Shown: positions 44,522-54,325 of the stretch, piece after piece
Layout: each line of letters opens with the position of its first letter
Numbering within the stretch: position 1 is the stretch's first letter
Source: Gammaproteobacteria bacterium 50_400_T64
Lineage (GTDB): Bacteria > Pseudomonadota > Gammaproteobacteria > Pseudomonadales > Porticoccaceae
DNA length: 64,000 bases
Assembly (NCBI GenBank): GCA_002162755.1
Contig: MAAS01000010.1
Span: 27,251-91,250, forward strand
Direction: 5' to 3'
Notes under the pieces: model-generated
Database searches by the model: none
Told to the model about the DNA's origin: nothing
What the model saw: the letters and a program-made list of their open reading frames with translations, nothing else
Position numbers and translations under genes: made by a program

Positions 44522-45259
44522 CTACTTCGGCTCAGCAAGCTCTTTAACCCAGGTAGTACGGCTTTCACGCAGGAGAATCTCTGTGCGCGTATTCAGTAAC
44601 AATACCAGTGCGTAGAAGCAGTAAAAGCCGAGAATCATCACCAGTAGTGGTTTAAACATATCGGGGTGCATCGATGGCGCCCCCGTCATTTTAATCGTCG
44701 CGGGCTGGTGCAGGGTGTACCACCAGTCCACCGACTTATAAATGATGGGGATATTCACCGTGCCCACCAGAGCTAAAATCGCGCAGGCCCGCGCAGATGT
44801 TTCCCGGGTACTAAAGGAACGGGACAAAGCAATAATACCAATGTACAGAAACAACAGCACCAGCATAGAGGTGATTCGCGCATCCCAAATCCAGTAAGTA
44901 CCCCAGGTTGGCTTACCCCAGACTGCACCGGTAAATAAGGCGATAAAGGTCAATGCAGCACCCAGTGGCGCAGCCGCGACCATCACCATATCGGCCAGCT
45001 TCATTTTCCAGATCATGCCAACGGCTCCTGCCGCCGCCATCACATAATAACCGGCAAGGGCCAAAAATGACGCAGGCACATGAATGTAAATAATACGAAA
45101 GCTATTGCCCTGCCGTGCATCCTGCGGCGCAAAAGCCAGCCCCCAAACCACACCTGTCACGATGAGCACGACGGAAGCCAGGGCCAGCCAGGGCAGAAAT
45201 TTGCCGCTAATGTGATAGAACCAGCGCGGCGAACCCAATTTATGAAACCACTGCCACAT
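44522..45259 (-). CDS. ccmC: CcmC, heme exporter/handling protein
   Basis: Inner-membrane protein of six helices that loads heme onto CcmE. The WWD motif WGTYWIWDARITSMLVLLFL (about residues 117-136) and flanking His residues for heme are visible. 245 residues, normal length. It lies 54 bases from ccmD and 38 from ccmB on the same strand. Confidence 0.95.
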   Translation of the reverse strand: MWQWFHKLGSPRWFYHISGKFLPWLALASVVLIVTGVVWGLAFAPQDARQGNSFRIIYIHVPASFLALAGYYVMAAAGAVGMIWKMKLADMVMVAAAPLGAALTFIALFTGAVWGKPTWGTYWIWDARITSMLVLLFLYIGIIALSRSFSTRETSARACAILALVGTVNIPIIYKSVDWWYTLHQPATIKMTGAPSMHPDMFKPLLVMILGFYCFYALVLLLNTRTEILLRESRTTWVKELAEPK

Positions 45260-45297
45260 ATGTAATGTCCTGTTAGCGCTAATCGCCTAAACGTCGA

Positions 45298-45978
45298 TTA
45301 GCCGTTAATACCGACTTTGAGTGCACCCGCTGCCGCAAAGGGCGCGATCAATAAAGTAAAGGCCGACGCTGCCGCCAACATCGCCATCACACCGCCGTAG
45401 CTCATGCCGTCAACCGCCCGTTGCACGGCGCTAGTGCCAAAAATCAATACTGGCACGTAGAGCGGCATGACCAGTAATGACAACAAAACACTGCCTTTAT
45501 GCAGGGCCACCGTGAGCGCGGCTCCGACGGCACCCAGCAAACTAAACACCGCTGTGCCCAGTGTTAGCCCTAGTAACAGGGGCAGGAAACCCGCTTCAGG
45601 CAGTGACAACATTAAGCCGAGTAAGGGCGAGAATAAAACCACCGGTAAACCCGTCACCAACCAGTGGGCAATAATTTTCGCCAGCACCAACAACCACAAA
45701 GGCTGGGGACTGAGCATTAAATGCACCAAAGAACCATCGGCAAAATCGGCCTGAAATAAATTATCGAGGGCCAGTAATGTGGCCAATAAGGCGCTAATCC
45801 AGATCATGCCCGGTGCCATTGCCGCCAGCCGAGCAGGTTCGGGGCTAATCCCCAGGGGCACGAGTGTGACGACAATCAGGAAAAAAAACAGCGGATTGAG
45901 CAAGTCGCCACGGTGACGCATGGCGATAGACAAATCGCGATGAATTACACCGAAGAAAGCACCACTCAGCGTCGTCAT
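45298..45978 (-). CDS. ccmB: CcmB, heme exporter ABC permease
   Basis: Six-helix permease subunit of the CcmAB transporter. Start taken as ATG 45978 (begins MTTLSGAFFGVIHRD), right after the ccmA stop; a longer frame begins 9 codons earlier inside ccmA. PLFFFLIVVTLVPLGISPEP and LALDNLFQADFADGSLVHLML are typical. About 226 residues. Confidence 0.93.
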   Translation of the reverse strand: MTTLSGAFFGVIHRDLSIAMRHRGDLLNPLFFFLIVVTLVPLGISPEPARLAAMAPGMIWISALLATLLALDNLFQADFADGSLVHLMLSPQPLWLLVLAKIIAHWLVTGLPVVLFSPLLGLMLSLPEAGFLPLLLGLTLGTAVFSLLGAVGAALTVALHKGSVLLSLLVMPLYVPVLIFGTSAVQRAVDGMSYGGVMAMLAAASAFTLLIAPFAAAGALKVGING

Positions 45979-45979
45979 C

Positions 45980-46624
45980 TTAAAGCTCAGCCTCTGCCAT
46001 AGCATCCAGTGCCAGGGTACGAACGGCGGGATTTGTCAGTGCTTGATGGCTGCTTAAGGCAACCGCCCCACCCTGTTCGACATGAGCAAGCAACAGGGTT
46101 TCGAGATCGGCAATACCCTGTACATCCAGGGCCGTCAGCGGCTCATCAAGTAACCACAGCCGGGCTTGGGTCATACACAATACCGCGAGTGCCGCACGGC
46201 GTAACTGACCGGCAGACAGGGTGTAACAGGGCACATCTTCAAAACCAGCCAGCCCGATACGGGCCAGAGCTTCAGCGCTTGTGCAGCGATTCAGCGGCTG
46301 GAGTTTACTCAGCCATTGCAGGTTTTCACGGGGCGTAAGAGATAACTTAAGGCCAGGCTTGTGTCCGATGAAAGCGACATCGGCTAAATACGACTGATGG
46401 CACTGGCTGATATCACTGCCCTTCCAGCGCAAAGTACCGACATTGATGGGCTGAATCGTCGCCAAAATATGTAACAGAGTAGTTTTACCGCAGCCGTTGG
46501 GGCCGGTAATTTGGAGGATTTCGCCCACCTTAATGGCACCGGACAGGTCACTGAACAGAGGCCAGTCATCCCGCTCAAAAGTCAGCGCTTGAAACTCCAA
46601 CAGTGCTTGCGACGACAAACGCAA
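45980..46624 (-). CDS. ccmA: CcmA, heme exporter ATP-binding protein
   Basis: ABC ATPase subunit that powers release of holo-CcmE. Walker A GPNGCGKTTLL (about residues 39-49), signature LSAGQLRRAAL, Walker B LWLLDEPLTALD. No ATG is available near the start: TTG at 46624 or TTG at 46618 (with GGGGGG eight bases upstream of the second). 214 residues. It is the first gene of the ccmABCDEFGHI group. Confidence 0.93.
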   Translation of the reverse strand: MRLSSQALLEFQALTFERDDWPLFSDLSGAIKVGEILQITGPNGCGKTTLLHILATIQPINVGTLRWKGSDISQCHQSYLADVAFIGHKPGLKLSLTPRENLQWLSKLQPLNRCTSAEALARIGLAGFEDVPCYTLSAGQLRRAALAVLCMTQARLWLLDEPLTALDVQGIADLETLLLAHVEQGGAVALSSHQALTNPAVRTLALDAMAEAEL

Positions 46625-46723
46625 AGCCCCCCATAAATAAAGGGCGCATTATGCCTCAAAAGCACTATCGGTGCAGGTAGCTTAGCGCGAGCTGAACAGG
46701 GCCTGTAGGCGAGTCAACAGCAC

Positions 46724-46903
46724 TTAATCAAACTCGTAATCAGCAAGTTGGCGTTCGAGACGGCGTTGCTCTAACTTTTCTTCGAGGCGTCGTCGCTGCT
46801 CGCTGGAAATAGCGCTGGCTTGCTTGTCCTCACGGGGTTCGGCAAGCTCGCCCCTGGGTTCACTGTAGGGCTCTTCCAGCCCATCAAAATCATCATCACT
46901 CAT
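46724..46903 (-). CDS. Small acidic conserved protein (PA3496-like)
   Basis: A 59-residue protein starting MSDDDFDGLE (ATG 46903, with GGGAG about eight bases upstream; an ATG nine codons earlier lacks such a site). It is strongly acidic at first and ends RRRLEEKLEQRRLERQLADY, an alpha-helical basic segment. The ending resembles the PA3496 family of small gammaproteobacterial proteins. Function not known. It lies about 100 bases upstream of ccmA. Confidence 0.6.
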   Translation of the reverse strand: MSDDDFDGLEEPYSEPRGELAEPREDKQASAISSEQRRRLEEKLEQRRLERQLADYEFD

Positions 46904-47117
46904 ACCGAAATCTCCCAACCTCGATACCATTAATTGGAAACGCCCGAGCGGGGTCTATGCTTGTCAAAAAATCGGTTAAACAAAGCTTGACCCAACAAAG
47001 TACGTCGACTGCTGGCGCGATAGCGGTATTACGCAAAGGCCAGTTGGGCGAAAAATAGCCCTATAAACTCCGGTCGTCAAGGAAGTTAAATTTATAAAAA
47101 GAACTACTGCTCATAAG

Positions 47118-47741
47118 TTATTTCTGTGGCATCGCGAACCATTGGCAATGTCGAAGATCCTCAGGGCGATCAATATCATTAAGCACGGGCAATTCAAGGC
47201 AGGATAAGCTCAGAGCCGCCAAGTTTCTCCGGGTTTGCGCCAACACACGGGGCGTACTCCAGTCCACATTCTCAAAGATGCCCTGCTCTGCCTTTTTCAT
47301 AGCAATCAAGACATAACCACCGTCTGCAGCTGGCCCGAGTACAACATCGTCAGAGTTGAGCGCCCGTAAAGCAGCGCGTAAATAGTCGCTCGTAATGGCC
47401 GGACAATCACTGCCAATTAAGACCACCGATTGGTACTGCTGTAAACCAGTCGCAATGGCGGAGTGCATGCGCTCACCCAAGTCTTTACCCTGCTGATGTT
47501 TGATTGTCGGCGCAGGCTTGAGGCTTTGGAAAAACCCAGTGCTATCTTCGCCGCTCATCCACAACTGAGTCTGGCAGAGTGCTTCACGGTGGAGGGTTTG
47601 ATGGGTGCGCAACACCAGCTGGCAGTGCAATGCCAAGCTTTGCTCAAGGCTCAGCACGGGCTGCATGCGCGTTTTCACCTGACCCAACTGCGGGGCTTTG
47701 GCGAATTGAATAAGCAGCGCCTCGGGGAATTCGTCCTTCAC
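47118..47741 (-). CDS. Arsenosugar-biosynthesis glycosyltransferase family (TIGR04282 type)
   Basis: A 207-residue protein with a nucleotide-sugar transferase-like fold: LLIQFAKAPQLGQVKTRM at the start, VVLIGSDCPAITSDYL in the middle and VLGPAADGGYVLIAM with the likely metal-binding DGG. This combination matches the small transferase family commonly found with arsS. GTG start at 47741 with AAAGG seven bases upstream. It is the last of the three-gene arsenosugar group; the acceptor and donor have not been shown. Confidence 0.75.
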   Translation of the reverse strand: MKDEFPEALLIQFAKAPQLGQVKTRMQPVLSLEQSLALHCQLVLRTHQTLHREALCQTQLWMSGEDSTGFFQSLKPAPTIKHQQGKDLGERMHSAIATGLQQYQSVVLIGSDCPAITSDYLRAALRALNSDDVVLGPAADGGYVLIAMKKAEQGIFENVDWSTPRVLAQTRRNLAALSLSCLELPVLNDIDRPEDLRHCQWFAMPQK

Positions 47742-47776
47742 AAGACGCCTTTTATCACAAACACAGCATGGCTAAA

Positions 47777-48529
47777 TTAAGGCTTTTCAGGTGGATAGTA
47801 GCGTTGCTCGAGAGCCTGAGGCGAGGTGCCGAAAAAGTAGGCCAGTCGCAGACGCCACATCAATAAAATAGTGGGCCAAATACCATCCCGTTGCCATTTA
47901 CGGCCGGAGGTCTCCACCCTGGCACTGACATAGAGGGGGCGAGATTGACGCTTCAGGCGCTTGCTCATTTCAATATCTTCCATCAAGGGGATATCGGCAA
48001 AGCCACCTATTTGCTCAAACACCTTGCGCTTAACAAACTGACACTGATCACCGGTGCTAATACTGGTCGAAAAAGAACGTCGATTCATAAACCACTGCAC
48101 GACACGCAACAGCGGTGCGGCATCCCTTACCTTAATCGCAAAAAACCCCCACACCGAGGGTGTAAACCCCCACACAACCATAATATCAGGCAGGTTAACG
48201 GGCAGCCGCGTGTCGGCATGGAGGAAGAGTACCCAGTCACGGTCGGCTAATGCGGCACCGGCATTCATCTGTCGTGCTCGCCCTTTTTCACTGCTTATCA
48301 CCTGGTCGGCCAGAGGTGTCGCCACGGCAATGGTGTCGTCATCACTACCACCATCGACGACAATAACCTGAACCCCCCGCTTTCTTAGCGCCTGTAAACG
48401 CCGCAGACAAGGATAGATTTCTTCCGCTTCATTGAGCACAGGGATAACAATCGAAAGAGGTAGCGAATCATTTTCATCAGCGAGTGAATCGTTCTCTGAA
48501 ACTTTGTTCATGCGTAATTTATTCCTCAT
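47777..48529 (-). CDS. Arsenosugar-biosynthesis glycosyltransferase family 2 (TIGR04283 type)
   Basis: GT-A fold glycosyltransferase, 250 residues: LSIVIPVLNEAEEIYPCL near the start, VIVVDGGSDDDTIAVA, and FLHADTRLP with the DxD-type metal site. The family is usually next to arsS. It overlaps the arsS stop by 11 bases; ATG at 48529 has GGGGG upstream, and a second ATG lies six codons in. Membrane association was not seen. Confidence 0.8.
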   Translation of the reverse strand: MRNKLRMNKVSENDSLADENDSLPLSIVIPVLNEAEEIYPCLRRLQALRKRGVQVIVVDGGSDDDTIAVATPLADQVISSEKGRARQMNAGAALADRDWVLFLHADTRLPVNLPDIMVVWGFTPSVWGFFAIKVRDAAPLLRVVQWFMNRRSFSTSISTGDQCQFVKRKVFEQIGGFADIPLMEDIEMSKRLKRQSRPLYVSARVETSGRKWQRDGIWPTILLMWRLRLAYFFGTSPQALEQRYYPPEKP

Positions 48530-49523
48530 TTAAAGAACCCCCGCAACTACTACCCTGCCCTGCGGTACAGGCGTAACAATGTTCACCGACGGTAATCGCT
48601 TGTGCCGTAAAATCAGTTTTCAGCAAATCCCGCAAATGGGCGCGCGCACTGTCGGAGCCTATTAATTCAGCTCGCCCTTCTTGAGAATCAACCTGCCTGT
48701 GAAGGGGTAAATCAAGCATTTGATTGAAATCACAATCGTAAAGATAGCCCTGCCAGTCAACACTGATTAAACGTCGGCACATCAGCGTTTGTAAATTATC
48801 GGCACTGTAATTGTCTTTCAATAATTGCATGTATGTATCGTATTCACCCTTAGCGAGCAACATCGCCCCATAACGTTTAATGGGCATATTCGTAATAGTG
48901 AAAAGCTGGTCAAACTGCAAGCTAAAATCTTGCTGCAAATGGACTTTGTACTCTCGCTCAAGGGCTGCCTGGGGTGGGGGTAAAAAAGACCCGTTGGGAT
49001 TGTAAACAAGGTTTAATGTCAGCGCCCCGCCCTGCCCATAACCCAGCGCATTAAGTGTTTGCAAGGCGTCGATACTGCGTTCAAATATACCTTTGCCCCG
49101 CTGCTCTGCAACATTTTGTTCGGAGTAACACGGAAGTGACGCGACAATTTCAACACCCTGCGAGGCGAGAAATTCTGCCAGACCTTCATAACCGGGTTCC
49201 TGAAGAATCGTTAGATTACAGCGGTCAATCACGGTAATACCCAGCGCTCGGGCCTGCTCGACGAGATAGCGAAAATGGGGGTTCATCTCCGGTGCGCCAC
49301 CGGTTAAATCGAGGGTATTGAAGTTGCGCTGCTGTAGTACCTCAAGCACCAAATCAATCTGCTCCCGCGCCATCAACTCGGTACGCTTCGGGCCGGCATT
49401 GACATGACAATGGGTGCAACTCAAATTGCAAAGATAGCCGAGGTTAACCTGTAAGATCTCCGGCACTTCACGCTGTATCACAGGGAAGTCACTGTCTAAT
49501 AAAAGGGGACGGGTATCACGCAC
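48519..49523 (-). CDS. arsS: ArsS, arsenosugar biosynthesis radical SAM protein
   Basis: Radical SAM enzyme of 334 residues. The [4Fe-4S] motif is CNLSCTHC (Cys32, Cys36, Cys39), followed by LDLTGGAPEMNPHFRYLVE. The C-terminal Cys-rich part CYACTAGQGSSCGG is typical of ArsS. The family joins a 5'-deoxyadenosyl group to dimethylarsenic to make arsenosugar precursors; an ArsM methylase is needed and is not in the window. GTG start at 49523. It is on the same strand as rnhB, 86 bases further on. Confidence 0.85.
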   Translation of the reverse strand: MRDTRPLLLDSDFPVIQREVPEILQVNLGYLCNLSCTHCHVNAGPKRTELMAREQIDLVLEVLQQRNFNTLDLTGGAPEMNPHFRYLVEQARALGITVIDRCNLTILQEPGYEGLAEFLASQGVEIVASLPCYSEQNVAEQRGKGIFERSIDALQTLNALGYGQGGALTLNLVYNPNGSFLPPPQAALEREYKVHLQQDFSLQFDQLFTITNMPIKRYGAMLLAKGEYDTYMQLLKDNYSADNLQTLMCRRLISVDWQGYLYDCDFNQMLDLPLHRQVDSQEGRAELIGSDSARAHLRDLLKTDFTAQAITVGEHCYACTAGQGSSCGGSLNEE

Positions 49524-49609
49524 GGTTTATCAATTCCCAGAGGTTACTCAAACAGTATAGCGATTCGAATCATTGCCAGGGCCGGTGTCTGCCGCCCATC
49601 GAATCGGTC

Positions 49610-50221
49610 TTAACGGCGACTTTCCCTGACAGGGCGAAAGGACTGGCGATGCACAGGGCACGGCCCTAGTTTTTGTAGGGCGGCAAGGTGTTGTGCCGTA
49701 CCGTAGCCTTTGTGCGCCGCAAAGCCATAGCCCGGATATTGAATATCGAGTGCGGCCAGTTCGGCATCGCGAGTGACCTTGGCAATGATGGATGCCGCAC
49801 TAATCGCGGCGATCCGGCCATCACCACCGACCACGGCTTCGGCTTTATAAGGCCATTGCGGGAGTCGATTGCCATCGACAAGCACCAGTGCCGGTGTGAT
49901 GGGCAGTGAATCGACGGCACGCACCATGGCCAGCATTGTTGCCTGTAGAATATTAACATCATCAATTTCTGCAACACTGGCCCTGCCCAATGTCCAGTGC
50001 AGGGCCTTTTCTTTAATCTCGTGGTAGAGACTTTGACGTCGTTTCTCGCTTAACTTTTTAGAGTCTGCCAAGCCTGTAATGGGGCGTTCAGGGTCAAGTA
50101 TCACCGCTGCAGTGACCACATCCCCCGCCAACGGACCTCGGCCCACTTCATCAACACCCGCGAGTAAACGAATCTTCTGCCATTCGGGGCTGACGGCTAT
50201 CTGTCGATCATTCCGGGCCAT
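49610..50221 (-). CDS. rnhB: Ribonuclease HII
   Basis: Removes RNA from RNA/DNA hybrids and ribonucleotides from DNA. The active-site motif [15 protein letters not shown] holds Asp24 and Glu25, with a third Asp in VLVDGNRLP. 203 residues. Its ATG overlaps the lpxB stop by one base (TGATG). It is the last gene of the essential operon; the dnaE/accA genes often found next are replaced here by arsS. Confidence 0.96.
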   Translation of the reverse strand: MARNDRQIAVSPEWQKIRLLAGVDEVGRGPLAGDVVTAAVILDPERPITGLADSKKLSEKRRQSLYHEIKEKALHWTLGRASVAEIDDVNILQATMLAMVRAVDSLPITPALVLVDGNRLPQWPYKAEAVVGGDGRIAAISAASIIAKVTRDAELAALDIQYPGYGFAAHKGYGTAQHLAALQKLGPCPVHRQSFRPVRESRR

Positions 50222-51381
50222 CAGTGGGCCTTAACCTGTTTTTCGATCATCGAAAGCACAGCCGCAGCCGCTTTCTGATTGCCATTACATTTTATTTGCT
50301 GATGTATCTCGGTGAAATCACTGCGCAGTTTCACGGCCAGGGTCGAGTCACCCAAACGCTCTAATAACAATATTGATAGCGTTTCAGCAGTAGCATCATC
50401 CTGTAGAACTTCCGGCACCAATTCGCGATCGGCCAGAAGATTGGGCAGGGAAACATAGGGTACTTTCAGCATTCTTGAAATAATAGCGTAGGTCAGCCAA
50501 CCGGCCTTATAGCTCACTACCATGGGTTTTTTTAGCAGCATCGCTTCGAGAGCCGTGGTGCCAGAAGCCAGTAACACGACATCGGCCGCTTCCATCGCCA
50601 GATGAGACTGGCCGTCGAGCAGCGTAATCGGCAAGTCATCAACGTCAACCAGCATGGCATCAATTTGTTGGCGACGCTCAGGATTAGCAGCGGGCAACAC
50701 GAAAGTCAGCTCGGGGTTTGCTTTCAGGCAAAGTCGTGCCGCATCAAGAAACAACTGACCCAATAGCGCGACTTCTGACTGTCGGCTACCGGGTAAAAGG
50801 GCAATTACCGGGCCATCGCTCGGCAGATTAAGCTGGGCACGAGCAGAGGACATGTCCGGCACTAGCGGCAAATCATCCGCCAAGGGGTGTCCAACAAAGG
50901 TTACGGGGACATTGTGATGGTGATAAAAGTCAGCTTCGAAGGGCAGCAAGGTGAGCATGTGATCGACTGCCCGAGCGATTTTTTTAATCCGCCCCTGCCG
51001 CCAGGCCCAAACCGATGGGCTGACGTAATGCACGGTAGGAATACCGGCCTTTTTTAAACGCAGCTCAATGCCCAGATTAAAATCGGGGGCATCGATACCA
51101 ACAAAGACATCGGGGGGATGAGCGATAAAGTGCTTAACAAGACCGCGACGCATACGCAGTAATTCAGGTAAGCGCTTCAGCGGCTCTACAAAACCCATAA
51201 CGGAAAGGGTTTCCATGGGATAGAGGGAAGTGCAGCCCAAGGCTTGCATCTTTACACCGCCAACGCCTTCGAAGATGGCATCGGGGTGAGAGCTTTGCAG
51301 GGCTTTTATCAAGCCTGCACCAAGCTGGTCTCCAGAGGCTTCACCGACAACAATACCAATACGCAAAGGACGATTAGCCAC
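50221..51381 (-). CDS. lpxB: Lipid-A-disaccharide synthase
   Basis: Glycosyltransferase joining two acylated glucosamines in lipid A synthesis at the inner-membrane cytoplasmic face. [16 protein letters not shown] at the start, [14 protein letters not shown] in the middle and [17 protein letters not shown] are family markers. GTG start at 51381. 386 residues. It follows lpxA by two bases. Confidence 0.96.
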   Translation of the reverse strand: MANRPLRIGIVVGEASGDQLGAGLIKALQSSHPDAIFEGVGGVKMQALGCTSLYPMETLSVMGFVEPLKRLPELLRMRRGLVKHFIAHPPDVFVGIDAPDFNLGIELRLKKAGIPTVHYVSPSVWAWRQGRIKKIARAVDHMLTLLPFEADFYHHHNVPVTFVGHPLADDLPLVPDMSSARAQLNLPSDGPVIALLPGSRQSEVALLGQLFLDAARLCLKANPELTFVLPAANPERRQQIDAMLVDVDDLPITLLDGQSHLAMEAADVVLLASGTTALEAMLLKKPMVVSYKAGWLTYAIISRMLKVPYVSLPNLLADRELVPEVLQDDATAETLSILLLERLGDSTLAVKLRSDFTEIHQQIKCNGNQKAAAAVLSMIEKQVKAH

Positions 51382-51383
51382 GG

Positions 51384-52160
51384 TTAACGAATAATGCCGC
51401 GCTCGGTATTGTTAATCGAGTCGATAAAGGGCTGCAATACATCGCGGTATTGTTCATTGGCGAGAATACGAGTCATCGCTTCATCGAGCTTTAAACCCTG
51501 GCGATACAGTATTTTATAGGCTTTATTAATCGCCGATATTTGCGGTTTAGTAAAACCCCGGCGCTCAAGCCCCACTTTATTAATAGTGCGCGGTATAGCC
51601 GGGTGCCCCGCTGCCATGACGTAGGCAGGTAAGTCCTGATTCAGATAAGCCCCTGCACCCAGAAAGGCATGGGAGCCAATTTTGACGAACTGATGTATCA
51701 GCGTATACCCGGAGAGAAATACCCAGTCACCAACGTGAATATGGCCTGATATAGAGGCGTTATTTACCAGAATATTATGATTTCCAACTACACAGTCGTG
51801 GCCCACATGCACATAGGCCATAAACAGATTATCACTGCCAATACGGGTTTCGGCATTATCCTGCACCGTACCTCGGTGTACAGTGACACCTTCGCGAAAG
51901 GTATTATTGTCACCGACAATGAGATGCGTCTCTTCACCCTGAAATTTCATATCAGGGGTATCTTCACCGAGGGTTGAAAACTGAAAGATGCGGTTATTTT
52001 TACCGATCACCGTTGGCCCTTTCAGCACCACGTGGGAGTGAATAACGCAATTATCGCCAACCTGAACATTGGGGCCAATGTGCGTCCAGGGGCCAACTTC
52101 AACGTTTTCGCCAAGTTGGGCTGAGGGATCAATAATTGCTGCGGGATGTATCTTTGTCAT
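51384..52160 (-). CDS. lpxA: UDP-N-acetylglucosamine acyltransferase
   Basis: First enzyme of lipid A synthesis; a left-handed beta-helix trimer. Hexapeptide repeats run across about residues 5-185, with the catalytic-His region HVGHDCVVGNHNILVN, and a helical C-terminus. 258 residues, normal. Confidence 0.96.
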   Translation of the reverse strand: MTKIHPAAIIDPSAQLGENVEVGPWTHIGPNVQVGDNCVIHSHVVLKGPTVIGKNNRIFQFSTLGEDTPDMKFQGEETHLIVGDNNTFREGVTVHRGTVQDNAETRIGSDNLFMAYVHVGHDCVVGNHNILVNNASISGHIHVGDWVFLSGYTLIHQFVKIGSHAFLGAGAYLNQDLPAYVMAAGHPAIPRTINKVGLERRGFTKPQISAINKAYKILYRQGLKLDEAMTRILANEQYRDVLQPFIDSINNTERGIIR

Positions 52161-52253
52161 ATTTTCAATTCACACCATTCAACATCCAAGTATCGCACTG
52201 TGACCTAGTACGCCCCTTAACGGTACTACTTATTCGTGCCTAACTAATCGCGT

Positions 52254-52697
52254 TTACTTGGCATTATCACCCTGTAGAGCACAGAGGATAGTAGCCCGAC
52301 AAACCAGTTGTCCATCAACATTTGCGCTGCATTTAAAACGCCAGATATTGCGTTTGTTGGAATCAATTTCAGCCTCGAGCATCAAACGGTCACCCGGCAC
52401 CACTGGTCGCTTAAAGCGAGCATCATCAACACCCGCAAACAAATACAACGAGTTGTCACCTTCCTGTTTATTCACCGAGGCAAAACCCAGCAAACCTGCG
52501 GCCTGAGCCATGGCCTCAATAATCATCACACCGGGGAAAATCTGTCTTTCTGGGAAGTGGCCGTTAAACACTTCTTCGTTAGCGCTAATATTTTTGTAAG
52601 CAAGTATGCGCTTATGTAACTCGATCTCGACAACACGATCTACCAATAAAAACGGGTAGCGGTGAGGGAGTAATTTCTTTATTTCATCAATATCCAT
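52254..52697 (-). CDS. fabZ: 3-hydroxyacyl-ACP dehydratase FabZ
   Basis: Hot-dog-fold dehydratase of fatty-acid synthesis. Catalytic His47 in [13 protein letters not shown] and Glu61 in [12 protein letters not shown]. 147 residues. It is between lpxD and lpxA, as usual, so acyl-chain supply is linked to lipid A synthesis. Confidence 0.96.
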   Translation of the reverse strand: MDIDEIKKLLPHRYPFLLVDRVVEIELHKRILAYKNISANEEVFNGHFPERQIFPGVMIIEAMAQAAGLLGFASVNKQEGDNSLYLFAGVDDARFKRPVVPGDRLMLEAEIDSNKRNIWRFKCSANVDGQLVCRATILCALQGDNAK

Positions 52698-52724
52698 GAA
52701 CGTCCTTAAATATAGAAAATGGAT

Positions 52725-53747
52725 CTACTTCTGACTACCTTTCTCGAGTTTTCTCAAGCGCCGAGCCATATCATCGAGCTGGCCAAAACGCACGGCATTT
52801 TTTCGCCAGACTGGGGTGTCATACATCAATAGCCCAGAAGAATAGGATCCCGCCTTACTGGTCGACTTGGAGATAGTACAGCGAGCCATCGCCACTACCC
52901 CATCACCCACGGTGATATGACCCACCGCTCCAGCCTGTCCAGCAAAAACACAGTTTTTACCAATCGTTGTACTTCCGGCAATACCGGAATAAGCCGCCAT
53001 GGCTGTGTTTTCACCGAGACGTACGTTGTGGGCGATTTGTACGTGATTATCAAGAATCACGCCGTCTTCTATTACCGTATTCCCGAGAGCCCCACGGTCA
53101 ATCGTTGTACTGGCGCCTATCTCAACATTGTTGCCAATTTCGACACCGCCAAGTTGGCGAATTTTCACCCACTTACCGGCGTCATTGGCAAAGCCAAAAC
53201 CGTCAGCACCAATAACAGTATTACTGTGTATTACCACGTTGCAGCCAATACTAACCCCGTGGTAGATACTCACATTACTGTACAAGCGAGAACCGCTGCC
53301 GATCGTTGAGTCATTACCTATCGAAACACCAGGGCCTATACTCGCGCCAGCATCAATCTTCACGCGTTCACCAATGGTCGCATGAGGCCCAATGGCAACG
53401 CCTTCGCCCAACACCGCCGAACTAGCAACTACCGCGGTAGGATGAACACCACTCATCGTTTCTCTACTGCTATCAAACCACGCGCTGATTCGGGCGTAAC
53501 CGAGATAAGGGTTAGCCATGACCAATGCATTACAAGATAACGTTTCAGCAAAACGCGCCTCAACAATCACAGCACCAGCCTCAGTTGTACTCAGAAAACG
53601 CTCATAGGCCTTACTTGCAAGAAAACTTAATTCACTGGCTGCGGCATGCTCAAGGGTATTTAAGCCCTTTATGCGGCAGGCTGGATCACCCTGCAGTTCG
53701 GCACCGAGAAAATCAGCAATCTCTTGTAGGCTGTAGGATTTTGTCAT
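52725..53747 (-). CDS. lpxD: UDP-3-O-(3-hydroxyacyl)glucosamine N-acyltransferase
   Basis: Third step of lipid A synthesis. An N-terminal uridine-binding domain (about residues 1-95) precedes a left-handed beta-helix of hexapeptide repeats (about 100-290) with VIGADGFGFANDAGKWVKI and the catalytic His region in NHVQIAHNVRLGEN, and a helical C-terminus. 340 residues. Confidence 0.96.
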   Translation of the reverse strand: MTKSYSLQEIADFLGAELQGDPACRIKGLNTLEHAAASELSFLASKAYERFLSTTEAGAVIVEARFAETLSCNALVMANPYLGYARISAWFDSSRETMSGVHPTAVVASSAVLGEGVAIGPHATIGERVKIDAGASIGPGVSIGNDSTIGSGSRLYSNVSIYHGVSIGCNVVIHSNTVIGADGFGFANDAGKWVKIRQLGGVEIGNNVEIGASTTIDRGALGNTVIEDGVILDNHVQIAHNVRLGENTAMAAYSGIAGSTTIGKNCVFAGQAGAVGHITVGDGVVAMARCTISKSTSKAGSYSSGLLMYDTPVWRKNAVRFGQLDDMARRLRKLEKGSQK

Positions 53748-53758
53748 CGAATAGCTAC

Positions 53759-54271
53759 TTATTTGGTTTTCTTGTTCATACGATCAACCAGTTTCCCGGT
53801 CAAATCTTTATCTGGTGTCGCAGAAATTACGGCCTCTCGCTGTAGCAACAATGTGATTTTTCCTTCCTCGACTAACTCTTTAAGGCTTTCCATGGCTTTG
53901 GGCTGAAGCTCCTGCATAATTCTTTTCTGTAATTCTTTGATTTCTGCCTGCAGTTTGCGAGAAACTAGCTCCATATCAGCACGCAAGTACTCCATTTTTT
54001 TCTTGTACTCACCCGCTTGCTCTTGAGACAGGGTCAAGGCTTTACCTTCTACTTCTTTCTGTAAGGCCTGCATATCAGCACCAACACTGTCGTATTTGGC
54101 TTGCAGAGAAGAAAATTCTGATTCGCTCTGCATTTCTTCCTGTCGCTGCTTGGCAAGGTCTGTGCTAAAAATAGCTCTGGCAACATCAATTACAGCAATA
54201 TTTTCTTCCGCTACTGCACCAAAGCTCATCACACAAGCCAAAACCAACAATAAACGTTTTACACTACACAC
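53759..54271 (-). CDS. skp: Skp/OmpH periplasmic chaperone
   Basis: Trimeric jellyfish-shaped chaperone that carries outer-membrane proteins across the periplasm. Signal peptide (about residues 1-21, ending GAVAEE), a beta body and long helical arms rich in Gln/Glu/Lys. GTG start at 54271 with GGGAG about eight bases upstream. 170 residues; placed between bamA and lpxD as normal. Confidence 0.9.
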   Translation of the reverse strand: MCSVKRLLLVLACVMSFGAVAEENIAVIDVARAIFSTDLAKQRQEEMQSESEFSSLQAKYDSVGADMQALQKEVEGKALTLSQEQAGEYKKKMEYLRADMELVSRKLQAEIKELQKRIMQELQPKAMESLKELVEEGKITLLLQREAVISATPDKDLTGKLVDRMNKKTK

Positions 54272-54325
54272 ATTAACTCTCCCACTCTATCGTTATAGTA
54301 CTGTTAAAAAATAGTTTATCCGTGT

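Noticed and set aside
49561..49606. Eight-base inverted repeat (CGATTCGA) between rnhB and arsS as an operator
   Set aside because: The arms are short and 30 bases apart, and lie next to the rnhB stop rather than over an arsS promoter; chance is likely.
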